From Actinomycetota bacterium (lineage in GTDB: Bacteria; Actinomycetota; Thermoleophilia; Gaiellales; Gaiellaceae), in contig VAWH01000018.1 of NCBI GenBank assembly GCA_005888315.1, positions 1-64,000 on the forward strand: a stretch of DNA of 64,000 bases, read 5' to 3'. The translations under genes were made by a program, and so were the position numbers. Shown in pieces: positions 23,894 through 31,735 of the stretch. The notes below the pieces were generated by a model. That model ran no database searches, was not told where the DNA came from, and saw only the letters and a list, made by a program, of their open reading frames with translations. Within the stretch, counting starts at the first letter, position 1, and each line of letters begins with the position of its first letter.

Positions 23894-24409
23894 AGCGACG
23901 CGAAGCTCGGGCAGGTTGCGGTGCCGCTCGTCCAGGTCGAAGCCGTAGCCGACGAAGTACTCGTCCGGAACGACGAAGCCGACGTACCGGACCGGCAGGT
24001 CGTCGACGAGCCTTCGGTAGGGGCGGTCGAGCAGCGTTGCGATTGCGAGCGAGGCCGGCCGCCGGAGCGCGAGCAGCTTGCGCAGGTAGTTCAAGGTCAA
24101 GCCGGTATCGACGACGTCCTCGACGACGAGGACGTGCCGATCCTCGACCGGTCCGTTCAGGTCCTTCAGCAGCCGGACCCGCTCGTGGCCGCCCGGCGCG
24201 GCGCCCCCGTAGCCGGCCAGCTCGACGAAGTCGAGGTCGTGGAGTAACGGGATCGCCCGTGAGAGGTCGGCGGCAAAGAAGAGCGAGCCCTTGAGCGGCG
24301 CGACGAGAACGAAATCGAGGCCGCCGTAATCGGCGGCGATCTGAGCGCCGAGCTCGCCGACACGCCGCTGGATCTCCTCGGCGGAGAGGTATGTCTCGCC
24401 GACGCGCAG
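23876..24409 (-). CDS. hpt: Hypoxanthine phosphoribosyltransferase
   Basis: A purine-salvage enzyme converting hypoxanthine or guanine plus PRPP to IMP or GMP. The PRPP-binding signature VLVVEDVVDTGLTL is intact, as are the APLKGSLFFAADL and YVGFVVPDEYFVGYGFDL segments typical of bacterial Hpt. From CTG 24409 the product is 177 residues, the usual length. No ATG/GTG/TTG lies at the expected place; the start (CTG or an ATT slightly upstream) is therefore uncertain. The frame overlaps the end of the preceding gene, so translation is probably coupled. Confidence 0.88.
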   Translation of the reverse strand: MRVGETYLSAEEIQRRVGELGAQIAADYGGLDFVLVAPLKGSLFFAADLSRAIPLLHDLDFVELAGYGGAAPGGHERVRLLKDLNGPVEDRHVLVVEDVVDTGLTLNYLRKLLALRRPASLAIATLLDRPYRRLVDDLPVRYVGFVVPDEYFVGYGFDLDERHRNLPELRVAKFRRT

Positions 24410-24417
24410 GTCGTCGG

Positions 24418-24771
24418 CTAGCGGGCGAAGTCGAGGCTGAATCGCTGGGCCAGGCGCTCGATGTCGCGCCGGTAGAAGAGCTTGATCCGAACGTCCGGGT
24501 AGCGCTCGCGAAGTTTTCGCAACTTGCGATTCTTTCGTGTCACGAGCGCCTGCTTCATCACCGTCACCTCGACGTAGAGGTCCTGCTCCGGGAGATAGAA
24601 GTCGGGCGTGAAGGCCTCCGTGATACGGCCGTCCTCGCCCTCCGCCAGCGCGAACGTCCGCGGCTCGTACTCCCACGAAACGCCATAAAAGTCCAGCAGA
24701 CGGGCGCATTCGCGCTCTGCGTCGTTCGCGAAGCGCGGAGTTCGCACGCTTCGCGCTGGCTCGGCCCCCAC
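24418..24771 (-). CDS. PD-(D/E)xK nuclease-like protein upstream of hpt
   Basis: A 117-residue basic protein from GTG 24771. It has the arrangement F-T-P-D-F-Y-L-P-E...L-Y-V-E-V-T, where the Asp and the Glu of the two strands match the PD-(D/E)xK nuclease pattern, followed by a basic helix (KQALVTRKNRKLRKLRERYP) and a strand (VRIKLFYRRD). The family is related to DUF559/VSR-type proteins. The catalytic lysine is not in the standard position (ExT here), so nuclease activity is unproven. It lies immediately before hpt on the same strand. Confidence 0.65.
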   Translation of the reverse strand: MGAEPARSVRTPRFANDAERECARLLDFYGVSWEYEPRTFALAEGEDGRITEAFTPDFYLPEQDLYVEVTVMKQALVTRKNRKLRKLRERYPDVRIKLFYRRDIERLAQRFSLDFAR

Positions 24772-24855
24772 CCGACCGAACGTACCAGTGGGCCCGGATG
24801 CCGCGACGAGCCGATGCGGCGATCCGAGTTGACCTGATATACGAGGGGCGGACCG

Positions 24856-25479
24856 ATGGCGCGCCTGCGACTGACACCGCAGAAACGCGAGTTCTTCGAC
24901 CTCTACTCCCGAGCTTCCGCGAACACCGTCGAGATCGCGCGCCTGCTCGTCGAGCTGCTCGAGCGATTTCCAGTGGAGGACGGTGACCTGATCACGCGGA
25001 TCAAGGAGCGCGAGCACGAGGGCGACCACCTGACGCACGAGGTGGTCGACCTGCTCAACCGCACGTTCGTGACGCCGTTCGACCGCGACGACATGTACCG
25101 GCTCGCGGGCGCGATCGACGACGTCTGCGATCACATCGACGAGGCGGCGAGCAATCTCGGCACCTACGGGGTCGAGCGAGTCCCCGACAAGGCGGTCGAG
25201 CAGGCGCGGGTGATCCACCAGGCGGCACGGAACCTCGACGCCGCCGTCCAGCGCCTTGAGGGCTTCAAGGACTCCGAGGCGCAGCTGATCGAGCTCCGGC
25301 GGCTCGAGGACGACGGCGACCGGCTCGTTCGCGATGCGGTCGCCGAGCTCTTCAATACGGTCCAGGACCCGATCGTGATCATCCGCTGGAAGGACATCCA
25401 CGAACGGCTCGAGGAGGCCTGTGACGCGCTCGAGAACGCGGCCGACGTGCTCGAGGCCATTCTCGTCAAGAACCGCTAA
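24856..25479 (+). CDS. DUF47 family PhoU-like Pit accessory protein
   Basis: A 207-residue all-helical protein of the DUF47 (UPF0111/PhoU-like) family, with repeated acidic metal-contact motifs of the E-x-x-x-D type (EREHEGDHLTHEV, LEDDGDRLVRDAV) and IDDVCDHIDEAASNL. Such proteins are encoded next to low-affinity phosphate permeases and modulate them at the membrane. Here pit follows after 6 bases, confirming the pairing. Start ATG 24856. Confidence 0.92.
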   Translation: MARLRLTPQKREFFDLYSRASANTVEIARLLVELLERFPVEDGDLITRIKEREHEGDHLTHEVVDLLNRTFVTPFDRDDMYRLAGAIDDVCDHIDEAASNLGTYGVERVPDKAVEQARVIHQAARNLDAAVQRLEGFKDSEAQLIELRRLEDDGDRLVRDAVAELFNTVQDPIVIIRWKDIHERLEEACDALENAADVLEAILVKNR

Positions 25480-25485
25480 CCCCGG

Positions 25486-26475
25486 ATGAACTCAGTCCTG
25501 GTGTGGGTCGTTGTGGTCGTGGCGCTCGGATTCGACTTCACCAACGGGTTCCACGACACCGCCAACGCTGTCGCGACTTCCGTCTCGACCCGCGCGCTTT
25601 CCCCTCGGACCGCCGTCTTCGTCGCCGCGGTCGCGAATCTCGCCGGCGCCTTCGTCACGACCGCGGTCGCCAAGACGGTCGGCCAGGGCATCATCGATAC
25701 GGGTCTCGCGACGGAGAAGGCCGTGCTGGCGGCGCTGGTCGGGGCGATCGTCTGGAACCTGCTCACCTGGTGGCTCGGGCTGCCGTCGAGCTCTTCGCAC
25801 GCGCTGATCGGCGGGCTGATCGGCGCCGCGCTCGTCCAGTCGGGGTCGAAGGGCGTCGAGTGGCACGGCGTCGTGCACAAGGTTGCTTTCCCTGCGCTCG
25901 TCTCGCCCGTCCTTGGATTTGCCGGCGCCTTCTTCGTGCTGCTCGTCATCTACTGGGCCTTCGTCCGTGTTACGCCGGGCGTCGCGAACCGCGGCTTCCG
26001 ATTCGGGCAGCTCGCGTCGGGGACGTGGGTCGCATTCACGCACGGCGCCAACGACGCCCAGAAGACGATGGGGGTGATCGCGCTTGCGCTCTGGAAGGCG
26101 GACAAGATCGACCACTTCTACATCCCTGCCTGGGTGATCGTCGCGGCGGGCCTCGCGATCGGCGCCGGCACGTACGTCGGCGGCTGGCGAATCATGCGGA
26201 CGCTCGGCCAGCGCATCTTCTCGATGGAGCCGGCGAGCGGCTTTGCGGCTCAGGTCTCCGGGGGCACGGTGATCTACCTCGCGACGCATTTCGGTTACCC
26301 GGTCTCGACGACTCATGTCGTCTCGGGCTCGGTGATGGGTGCCGGGGCGACCAAGCGCCTCTCAGCCGTACGCTGGGGCGTGGCCGGCAACATCATCTTC
26401 GCCTGGGTTCTGACGATCCCGGCGGCGGCGCTCGTCGCTGCAGCGCTCTATTGGCCCGTCGAGGGCATCTTTTAG
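25486..26475 (+). CDS. pit: PiT-family inorganic phosphate permease
   Basis: A 329-residue polytopic transporter driving phosphate uptake. Both PiT signatures are present: GFDFTNGFHDTANAVATSVS near the N-terminus and FTHGANDAQKTMGVIALAL in the second half, plus HVVSGSVMGAGA near the C-terminus. About ten membrane segments are predicted. It forms a two-gene unit with the DUF47 gene. Phosphate import would also feed the phosphoglycerate-derived solute operon that follows. Confidence 0.95.
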   Translation: MNSVLVWVVVVVALGFDFTNGFHDTANAVATSVSTRALSPRTAVFVAAVANLAGAFVTTAVAKTVGQGIIDTGLATEKAVLAALVGAIVWNLLTWWLGLPSSSSHALIGGLIGAALVQSGSKGVEWHGVVHKVAFPALVSPVLGFAGAFFVLLVIYWAFVRVTPGVANRGFRFGQLASGTWVAFTHGANDAQKTMGVIALALWKADKIDHFYIPAWVIVAAGLAIGAGTYVGGWRIMRTLGQRIFSMEPASGFAAQVSGGTVIYLATHFGYPVSTTHVVSGSVMGAGATKRLSAVRWGVAGNIIFAWVLTIPAAALVAAALYWPVEGIF

Positions 26476-26485
26476 CCCGCTTGAC

Positions 26486-26551
26486 AGGAGGGCTCGGCGA
26501 AACGCAGTCTGTGTCGTCGGGGCAACGAGCGGCGGCCCGCCGAGCCCTCCT
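26486..26551. repeat. 14-bp perfect inverted repeat around a 38-bp spacer
   Basis: AGGAGGGCTCGGCG (26486-26499) and CGCCGAGCCCTCCT (26538-26551) are exact reverse complements flanking 38 bases. The unit fills nearly the whole gap between pit and the phosphoesterase gene. There is no T-run, so it is not a standard terminator; it could be a transcript boundary, an operator or a small repeat element. Confidence 0.65.
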
Positions 26552-26565
26552 ACACTTCCCGGCGA

Positions 26566-27351
26566 ATGAAGATCGCCCACATCTCGGACATCCATTGCGG
26601 CGAGGTGCATTTCGTGCCGGGCCTGATGGAGCGGGCGATCAACGAGATCAACGACCAGCAGCCGGACATCGTCGTCTGCTCCGGAGACCTGACGGCGATG
26701 GGGTTCAAGCACGAGTACGTGCAGGCCAAGGCGTATCTCGACCGGCTCGAGTGCGACTGCGTCGTCGTCATTCCTGGCAACCACGACTCGCGCAACGTCG
26801 GCTACATCCACTTCGAGGATCTGTTCGGGTCGCGCAACCATGTTGTGCAGCGTGAGGGCGTGACGATCGTCGCGGTCGATTCGACGGAGCCCGACCTCGA
26901 CCACGGCCAGATCGGCCGCGGCCGCTACCCGTGGATCGAAGAGCAGTTCGCCGAGGGCGAGGCGGAGCTGCGGATCTTCGTCCTCCACCACCATCTGCTG
27001 CCGATTCCGGGCACCGGCCGCGAGCGCAACATCGTCTACGACGCGGGCGACGCGATCGAATGCCTACAGCGTTCAGGGGTCGACATCGTCCTCTCCGGCC
27101 ACAAGCACGTCCCCTACGCGTGGCGGCTCGAGGATCTGTTCGTGATCAACGCGGGCACGGTTTCCTCGCAGCGCCTACGCGGCAGGACGCGTCCCTGTTA
27201 CAACCTGATCGAGATCACCGACCACCACGTGGACGTCTGGCGGAAGTACCCGTTCCACGGGCAGGAGAAGATCATCCAGTTCTCGACCGAGACGCGCTCG
27301 TTCGAGAAGTACACGGCGCGGATCGAGGGCGAGGTGACCTCGCACCGATGA
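26566..27351 (+). CDS. Metallophosphoesterase (calcineurin-like), first gene of the phosphoglycerate operon
   Basis: A 261-residue cytoplasmic phosphoesterase with all five metal motifs: D-x-H in ISDIHCG, GD in VVCSGDLTA, GNHD in VIPGNHDSRN, the HHH of VLHHHLLPIP, and GHKH in LSGHKHVP. It belongs to the class of cyclic-nucleotide-type or general phosphodiesterases. Its stop overlaps the start of cyclic 2,3-diphosphoglycerate synthetase, so it may hydrolyse a phosphoglycerate derivative and balance that pathway; this is inference from position only. Confidence 0.87.
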   Translation: MKIAHISDIHCGEVHFVPGLMERAINEINDQQPDIVVCSGDLTAMGFKHEYVQAKAYLDRLECDCVVVIPGNHDSRNVGYIHFEDLFGSRNHVVQREGVTIVAVDSTEPDLDHGQIGRGRYPWIEEQFAEGEAELRIFVLHHHLLPIPGTGRERNIVYDAGDAIECLQRSGVDIVLSGHKHVPYAWRLEDLFVINAGTVSSQRLRGRTRPCYNLIEITDHHVDVWRKYPFHGQEKIIQFSTETRSFEKYTARIEGEVTSHR

Positions 27352-28616
27352 GGGTGCTGGCGTTGATCGACGGAGAGCACTACGCGTCGACGGTGCGGGA
27401 TGCGCTGGCGGAGCTGCCGTACGACTTCGTCGGGGCGGTGATGGTCGGCGGGACGGAGAAGCTGCGTGGCGAAGCCGACTACGGCGTGCCGCTCTACGGC
27501 GATCTCGACATTGCGCTGCGCGAGCTGGAACCCGGGCTCGTGCTCGATCTTTCGGACGAGCCCGTGCTCGGGCCGGCGGCGAGGTTCAGGCTCGCGAGCC
27601 GCGTGCTCGCGACTGGGGTGCCGTACGCGGGCGCCGACTTCCGCCTCGAGCCGCCGGAGCTGGAGCCGTTCCCTCTGCCGTCGCTGTCGGTCTATGCGAC
27701 CGGCAAGCGGGTCGGCAAGACCGCAGTGTCGGCGCACGCCGCACGGGTGCTCGCCCAGGATCGTGATGTGGTTGCCGTCGCGATGGGCCGCGGCGGCCCG
27801 GAGACGCTGGAGATCGCCGAATCGCCTCCGAGCCTCGCCGAGCTGCTCGCACTCTCGCGCGAGGGACGGCACGCGGCGTCCGACTACCTCGAGATCGCCG
27901 CTGTCGCAGGCGTCGTCACGATCGGCTGCCGCCGATGCGGCGGCGGTCTGGCAGGCGGAGTCGCGACCTCGAACGTCGCGGCAGGAGCGGAGCTGGCGCT
28001 TCAGCGCTCACCCGATTTCGTGGTCTTCGACGGCAGCGGCGCGGCGATTCCCCCGGTCGCGACCGGCAAGCGCGTGCTCGTGACCAGCGCCTTCGACCCG
28101 CCGGCGCTCGTTACCGGCTATCTGAACGCCTACCGCATCCTGCTTGCCGATCTCGTCCTGGTCACCATGGCAGACGCGTCGACCGCGCACGAGGCGCTCG
28201 CGGAGGCGATCCGCGAGGTGAAGCCCGAGGTCTCGGTGATCGCTGTCGGCTTCCGGCCGCGTCCGCTCGCGCCGATCGCCGGCAAACGCGTCGCCTACTT
28301 CACGACGGCCGCCACAGCGGCTCACGAGCGGCTTGCGGACGACCTGGCGGGGCTCGGGGCGGAAGTCGTCCACGTCTCGGGAAACCTCGCCGACCGCCCG
28401 GCGCTGCAGCGGGAGCTCAAGGCCGTCGACGCCGACGTCTACCTGACCGAGATCAAGGCGGCCGGCATCGACGTCGTCGCCGAGGCGGGTGCGCAGCGCG
28501 GTGTCGAGATCGTTCTAGCCGCGAACGACGTCGTCCCCTGTCCCGGCCAGCCGGAGCCCGAGCCGGCGCTGCTCGCCCTCGCCGACTCGGCGGCCGTGGA
28601 GCCGGTCGGGACGTGA
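27348..28616 (+). CDS. cpgS: Cyclic 2,3-diphosphoglycerate synthetase
   Basis: This enzyme closes the phosphoanhydride ring of 2,3-diphosphoglycerate using ATP, forming cyclic 2,3-diphosphoglycerate (cDPG), a solute known from thermophilic methanogens. The 422-residue product begins MRVLALIDGEHYASTVRDAL, contains VGGTEKLRG and DYGVPLYGDL, a P-loop-like ATGKRVGKTA (about 117-126), the glycine/cysteine segment IGCRRCGGGLAGG, and the late motif TEIKAAGIDVV. I recognise this as the cDPG synthetase family. ATG 27348 overlaps the preceding TGA by 4 bases; the next gene, the kinase making the 2,3-diphosphoglycerate substrate, also overlaps by 4. The protein lacks membrane segments. Confidence 0.85.
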   Translation: MRVLALIDGEHYASTVRDALAELPYDFVGAVMVGGTEKLRGEADYGVPLYGDLDIALRELEPGLVLDLSDEPVLGPAARFRLASRVLATGVPYAGADFRLEPPELEPFPLPSLSVYATGKRVGKTAVSAHAARVLAQDRDVVAVAMGRGGPETLEIAESPPSLAELLALSREGRHAASDYLEIAAVAGVVTIGCRRCGGGLAGGVATSNVAAGAELALQRSPDFVVFDGSGAAIPPVATGKRVLVTSAFDPPALVTGYLNAYRILLADLVLVTMADASTAHEALAEAIREVKPEVSVIAVGFRPRPLAPIAGKRVAYFTTAATAAHERLADDLAGLGAEVVHVSGNLADRPALQRELKAVDADVYLTEIKAAGIDVVAEAGAQRGVEIVLAANDVVPCPGQPEPEPALLALADSAAVEPVGT

Positions 28617-29533
28617 GCGAGCGGCGTCACCGCGAGCCCCTGCCGCTCGGCGGCGAGGACGGCCTGCCGTTCTCGAAGGGCCTGCTCGCGCGGGCGCTGA
28701 TCGCCACCGGCGTCCCCCCCGAGAGGGCGTACGAGCTGGCATTGACGGCGGAGGCCGACCTGGCGGCCGCGGGCGGCCACGCCTCCTCGCTCGAGCGGCT
28801 GCAGGAGCTTGCCGTCGGGATGTGGGGGGACGAGGAGGGCGCCCAGGTGATCCGGCGGCTGCGCCTCTTCCGCCGCCTCGACGACCTCGACCTGCCGATC
28901 GTCCTGCTGATCGGCGGCGCGACCGGCACCGGCAAATCGACCGTGGCTACCGAGATCGCCTATCGGCTCGGGATCACGCGAGTCACTTCGACCGACTTCG
29001 TCCGCCAGACCATGCGCGCCTTCTTCTCCCAGGACTTCATGCCGGCGATCCACTACTCGAGCTTCGAGGCGGGCGCGTCTCAGGACGAGGACGACGAGGC
29101 CCGCGTCCTGCACGGCTTCCTCGCGCAGACGCGCAACGTGCTCGTCGGCGTCCGTGCCGCGATCGACCGAGTCATGCAGGAGGGCTGGTCGATGGTGCTC
29201 GAGGGCGTCCACCTCGTCCCCGGGATGGTCTCGGCGGAGATCGAGGGCGCGCTCGTCGTCCAGTTCGTGCTCGCGATCGACGATGTGGAAGCACACGCGA
29301 GCCACTTCTGGCTGCGCGATTCCGCCTCGGGGAGCGCTCGGCCGTTCGAGCGGTACCTGGACTCGCTCGGCGACATCCGCGAGATTCAGGACTACATCGT
29401 CGCGCGGGCCGAGAAGGCAGGCGTGCCTGTGATCGAGAACGGGAACATCGAGCTCGCGATCGGACAGGCGATGGAGCTCGTCCTCGAAACGTTGGCCACT
29501 GTCGAACAACCAACCGATGCAGCACGGCGGTAG
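28613..29533 (+). CDS. 2-phosphoglycerate kinase
   Basis: This kinase phosphorylates 2-phosphoglycerate to 2,3-diphosphoglycerate, the substrate for cDPG synthetase. The 306-residue product (GTG 28613, overlapping the previous stop) begins with an ATP-cone-type domain (LPFSKGLLARALIATGVPPERAYELA) and continues with a P-loop kinase: GGATGTGKST (about residue 100), TSTDFVRQTMRAFF and the LEGVHLVPGM motif. This two-domain layout is that of archaeal 2-phosphoglycerate kinase. Placement directly after cpgS makes the assignment strong. Confidence 0.87.
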   Translation: MSERRHREPLPLGGEDGLPFSKGLLARALIATGVPPERAYELALTAEADLAAAGGHASSLERLQELAVGMWGDEEGAQVIRRLRLFRRLDDLDLPIVLLIGGATGTGKSTVATEIAYRLGITRVTSTDFVRQTMRAFFSQDFMPAIHYSSFEAGASQDEDDEARVLHGFLAQTRNVLVGVRAAIDRVMQEGWSMVLEGVHLVPGMVSAEIEGALVVQFVLAIDDVEAHASHFWLRDSASGSARPFERYLDSLGDIREIQDYIVARAEKAGVPVIENGNIELAIGQAMELVLETLATVEQPTDAARR

Positions 29534-29623
29534 CGGGATTAGCGGCCGCCCGGGTGAATCGGGAGACGTCTGGAGCGGCACCGCAAGCGAAGCCGCAGGC
29601 GCCGAGCGGCTCGAGAAGGTCGG

Positions 29624-30628
29624 ATGACCGAGACCGCTCCGATCCGTCAGCGTGAGGGCTCGGCCCTCGACCGCTATTGCCTCTGCGAGAGCTACGCGCG
29701 TGCGACAGAGCGCGCCGCGCTGGCGGGTGCGCGCTGGCTCGGGCGCGCCGACCAGGAGGCCGCCGAGCGGGACTCTTCGGAAGCGATGCGGTCTGCGCTC
29801 GAGCACCTGCCGATCGACGGGCACGTCGTCATCGGCGGGCCCGAGGACGAGACGCTCGGCCGCGGCCAGCAGGTCGGGGCGGGCGGCGAGCAGGTCGATC
29901 TCGCGCTGGATCCGCTCGAAGGGCGCGGCGTCGTCGCGCGGGGCGGGGGAGGGGCGATGTCGATGATCGCGGTCGGCGAGCCCGCTTCGCTGCAGACCCT
30001 GCCGGACATGTACATGCGCAAGCTGGCGGTCGGCCCCCTGGCCCGCGCTGCGATCGACCTGCGCCGCCCGGTCGCGGAGAACATCGGCGGGATCGCCGAA
30101 GCCTTCGGGCGCAGCGTCAACGACGTGACCACGATCGTGCTCGACCGGCCGCGCCACCACGACCTGATCGAGGAGATCCGGGCTGCAGGCGCGCGGATCA
30201 AGCTGATCCAGGACGGCGACGTGACCGCGTCGATCTCAGCCGCGATCCGCGGCACGAACGACCACCTCGCCATCGGAATCGGCGGTACGCGCCAGGCGGT
30301 GATGGCCGCGGCGGCGCTGCGCTGCTTGGGCGGCGAGCTGCAGGCCCAGCTCTGGCCGACCACGCGCGGCGAGATCGAGCAGGCGCGGGAGTTCGGGCTG
30401 GACGACGTCGAGCGGATCTTCACGACCGTCGATCTGTCCCCCGGCGAGGTGATCGTCGCGGCGACCGGCGTCTCGAACGGCGACCTGCTCCGCGGTGTCC
30501 GCTTCCTAGCCGACTCGGCGCGCACGCACTCGCTCGTGATGTGCACCCGCTGCAACTGGGTGCGATTCGTCGACGGGATTCATTTCTTCGCGCGCGAGCG
30601 GCGCGAGGAAGTGCGCCTGCTTGGTTAG
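29624..30628 (+). CDS. glpX: Class II fructose-1,6-bisphosphatase
   Basis: The GlpX-type phosphatase of gluconeogenesis, converting fructose 1,6-bisphosphate to fructose 6-phosphate with Mn2+/Mg2+. The 334-residue product shows the lithium-sensitive phosphatase signatures: IGGPEDETLG, DPLEGRGVVARGG, AMSMIAVGE and the late GGTRQAVMAAAALRCLGG. Length is normal. It is the last gene of the phosphoesterase-cpgS-kinase cluster, linking it to gluconeogenic carbon flow. Its TAG stop straddles the first bases of a fold-back repeat. Confidence 0.93.
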   Translation: MTETAPIRQREGSALDRYCLCESYARATERAALAGARWLGRADQEAAERDSSEAMRSALEHLPIDGHVVIGGPEDETLGRGQQVGAGGEQVDLALDPLEGRGVVARGGGGAMSMIAVGEPASLQTLPDMYMRKLAVGPLARAAIDLRRPVAENIGGIAEAFGRSVNDVTTIVLDRPRHHDLIEEIRAAGARIKLIQDGDVTASISAAIRGTNDHLAIGIGGTRQAVMAAAALRCLGGELQAQLWPTTRGEIEQAREFGLDDVERIFTTVDLSPGEVIVAATGVSNGDLLRGVRFLADSARTHSLVMCTRCNWVRFVDGIHFFARERREEVRLLG

Positions 30629-30791
30629 CGCCCTATCCAGCAATACATGCCGGCTTCTCGCCCGCGATCACGCGGCGCCAGAGTCCACCCTCGCTCTTGC
30701 CAAGGCTGGCCAGCCTTGGCCGCGAGCGATTGCGGCCACTGGCTTGGTGCTCGCGACCCAGAAGCTCGACGGCATCACTGGACAGGGCGCT
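30627..30791 (+). repeat. Fold-back repeat, copy A2 (165 bp)
   Basis: The ends are AGCGCCCTATCCAG and CTGGACAGGGCGCT (13 of 14 bases complementary). The centre is the exact palindrome GCCAAGGCTGGCCAGCCTTG followed by GC, and almost every stretch between pairs with its counterpart, so the copy can fold into one long hairpin. TA flanks both sides (30626-30627, 30791-30792). It separates glpX from the SufT-like gene. Confidence 0.9.
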
Positions 30792-30802
30792 AGGCTGCGC
30801 GG

Positions 30803-31102
30803 GTGCCTACGAAGGACGAAGTCGTCGAGGCGCTGCGAGCCGTCGAAGACCCTGAGCTCGGGATGGACATCGTCGAGCTCGGCCTGCTCTACGACGTCGA
30901 GGTCGAGGGCCCGAAGGTGAAGGTGATCCACACGCTGACCTCGATGGGCTGCCCGGTCGGGCCGATGATCCAGGAGAACATCGACCAGATCGCGCGCGCG
31001 ATGCCCGAGGTCGAGGACGTCGAGGTCGAGCTGACCTGGGACCCGCCGTGGTCGCCCGAGAAGATGTCCGACGACGCCAAGTTCATTCTTGGCTTCGGCT
31101 AA
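30803..31102 (+). CDS. SufT/MIP18-like metal-sulfur cluster assembly protein
   Basis: A 99-residue DUF59 (MIP18) protein from GTG 30803, with VVEALRAVEDPELGMDIVELGL at the start, the conserved cysteine segment TLTSMGCPVG, and VEVELTWDPPWSPEKMSDDA near the end. Relatives (SufT, PaaD) act in iron-sulfur cluster maturation. No other suf genes are nearby, so its client is unknown. It begins 11 bases after a fold-back repeat. Confidence 0.92.
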   Translation: MPTKDEVVEALRAVEDPELGMDIVELGLLYDVEVEGPKVKVIHTLTSMGCPVGPMIQENIDQIARAMPEVEDVEVELTWDPPWSPEKMSDDAKFILGFG

Positions 31103-31164
31103 GGCAGCAAAGGCTCGACCAGTTCCCGCAACTCGTCCGAGACGATCCACGGCGCAACGGCCAT
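31099..31164 (-). pseudogene. N-terminal scrap of an IS5-type transposase
   Basis: On the minus strand, ATG 31164 opens a 21-codon frame MAVAPWIVSDELRELVEPLLP ending in TAG at 31099; written here in two parts, MAVAPWIVSDE and LRELVEPLLP. The W-I-V-S-D-E-L...E-P-L-L-P pattern is the usual N-terminus of IS5-group (ISL2/IS1031-like) transposases. It has a good GGGAGGGG ribosome-binding site upstream. The rest of the transposase is missing, cut off at the end of the SufT-like gene, so only a relic remains. Confidence 0.6.
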
Positions 31165-31275
31165 CGGCACCCCTCCCAGCTTGACGACGGATGCCGATGC
31201 ACCTTCGCGGTCACGAGGCGGGTCCCTGCAACGTCGAGGCGAGCGATGGCGCCACTCAGGCCACCCGGGTCTCCA

Positions 31276-31695
31276 TCAGGGCGACCAGAAGGCCACGAAC
31301 GCAGCGGGGTCGTGGAGGTAATGGAAGAGCCGCGTGACGCGGCCCTCTTCAACGGCCGCGATGATGGCCTCGTGAGAATCGAGGCGGCGCTCGCCGCGCT
31401 CTGCAAGGAAGCGGTCCATGATCACGCCGTGCCAGGGACTCGTCGCGATGTCGAAGCTGTCCTCGCGGAGCGGACGCCAGGTTCCGGCGGTGAGTTCATC
31501 GATTTGGCGTCGCAGCACCGAGATGCCCTCGGGGCCACGATGCGCTCCCGAGAGGACGGTGTCGAGCCGCACGATCCACGCCGCCTCCGGAGCGACGAAC
31601 GTGGCGAGCGCCTCGCGATCCGCAGCAAGGAACGCGCGGTAGAAGTGCTCGACAACGTCGCCCAGCCGCTTCTCGTCCACGGCAGCATTCTCCAC
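31276..31695 (-). CDS. SnoaL/NTF2-like small polyketide-cyclase-type protein
   Basis: A 139-residue protein with the NTF2-like cone fold pattern: VVEHFYRAFLAADREALATFVAPEAAW at the N-terminus, GPEGISVLRRQIDEL in the middle, and paired strands ending in LFHYLHDPAAFVAFW. Such domains serve as ester/epoxide hydrolases, isomerases or stress-related binding proteins; no specific reaction can be assigned. The gene is isolated, reading toward the transposase scrap. Confidence 0.78.
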   Translation of the reverse strand: MENAAVDEKRLGDVVEHFYRAFLAADREALATFVAPEAAWIVRLDTVLSGAHRGPEGISVLRRQIDELTAGTWRPLREDSFDIATSPWHGVIMDRFLAERGERRLDSHEAIIAAVEEGRVTRLFHYLHDPAAFVAFWSP

Positions 31696-31735
31696 GCCGT
31701 CGCCTTCGAGCCTCGCTTCTTCTGAAACGAGGTCT

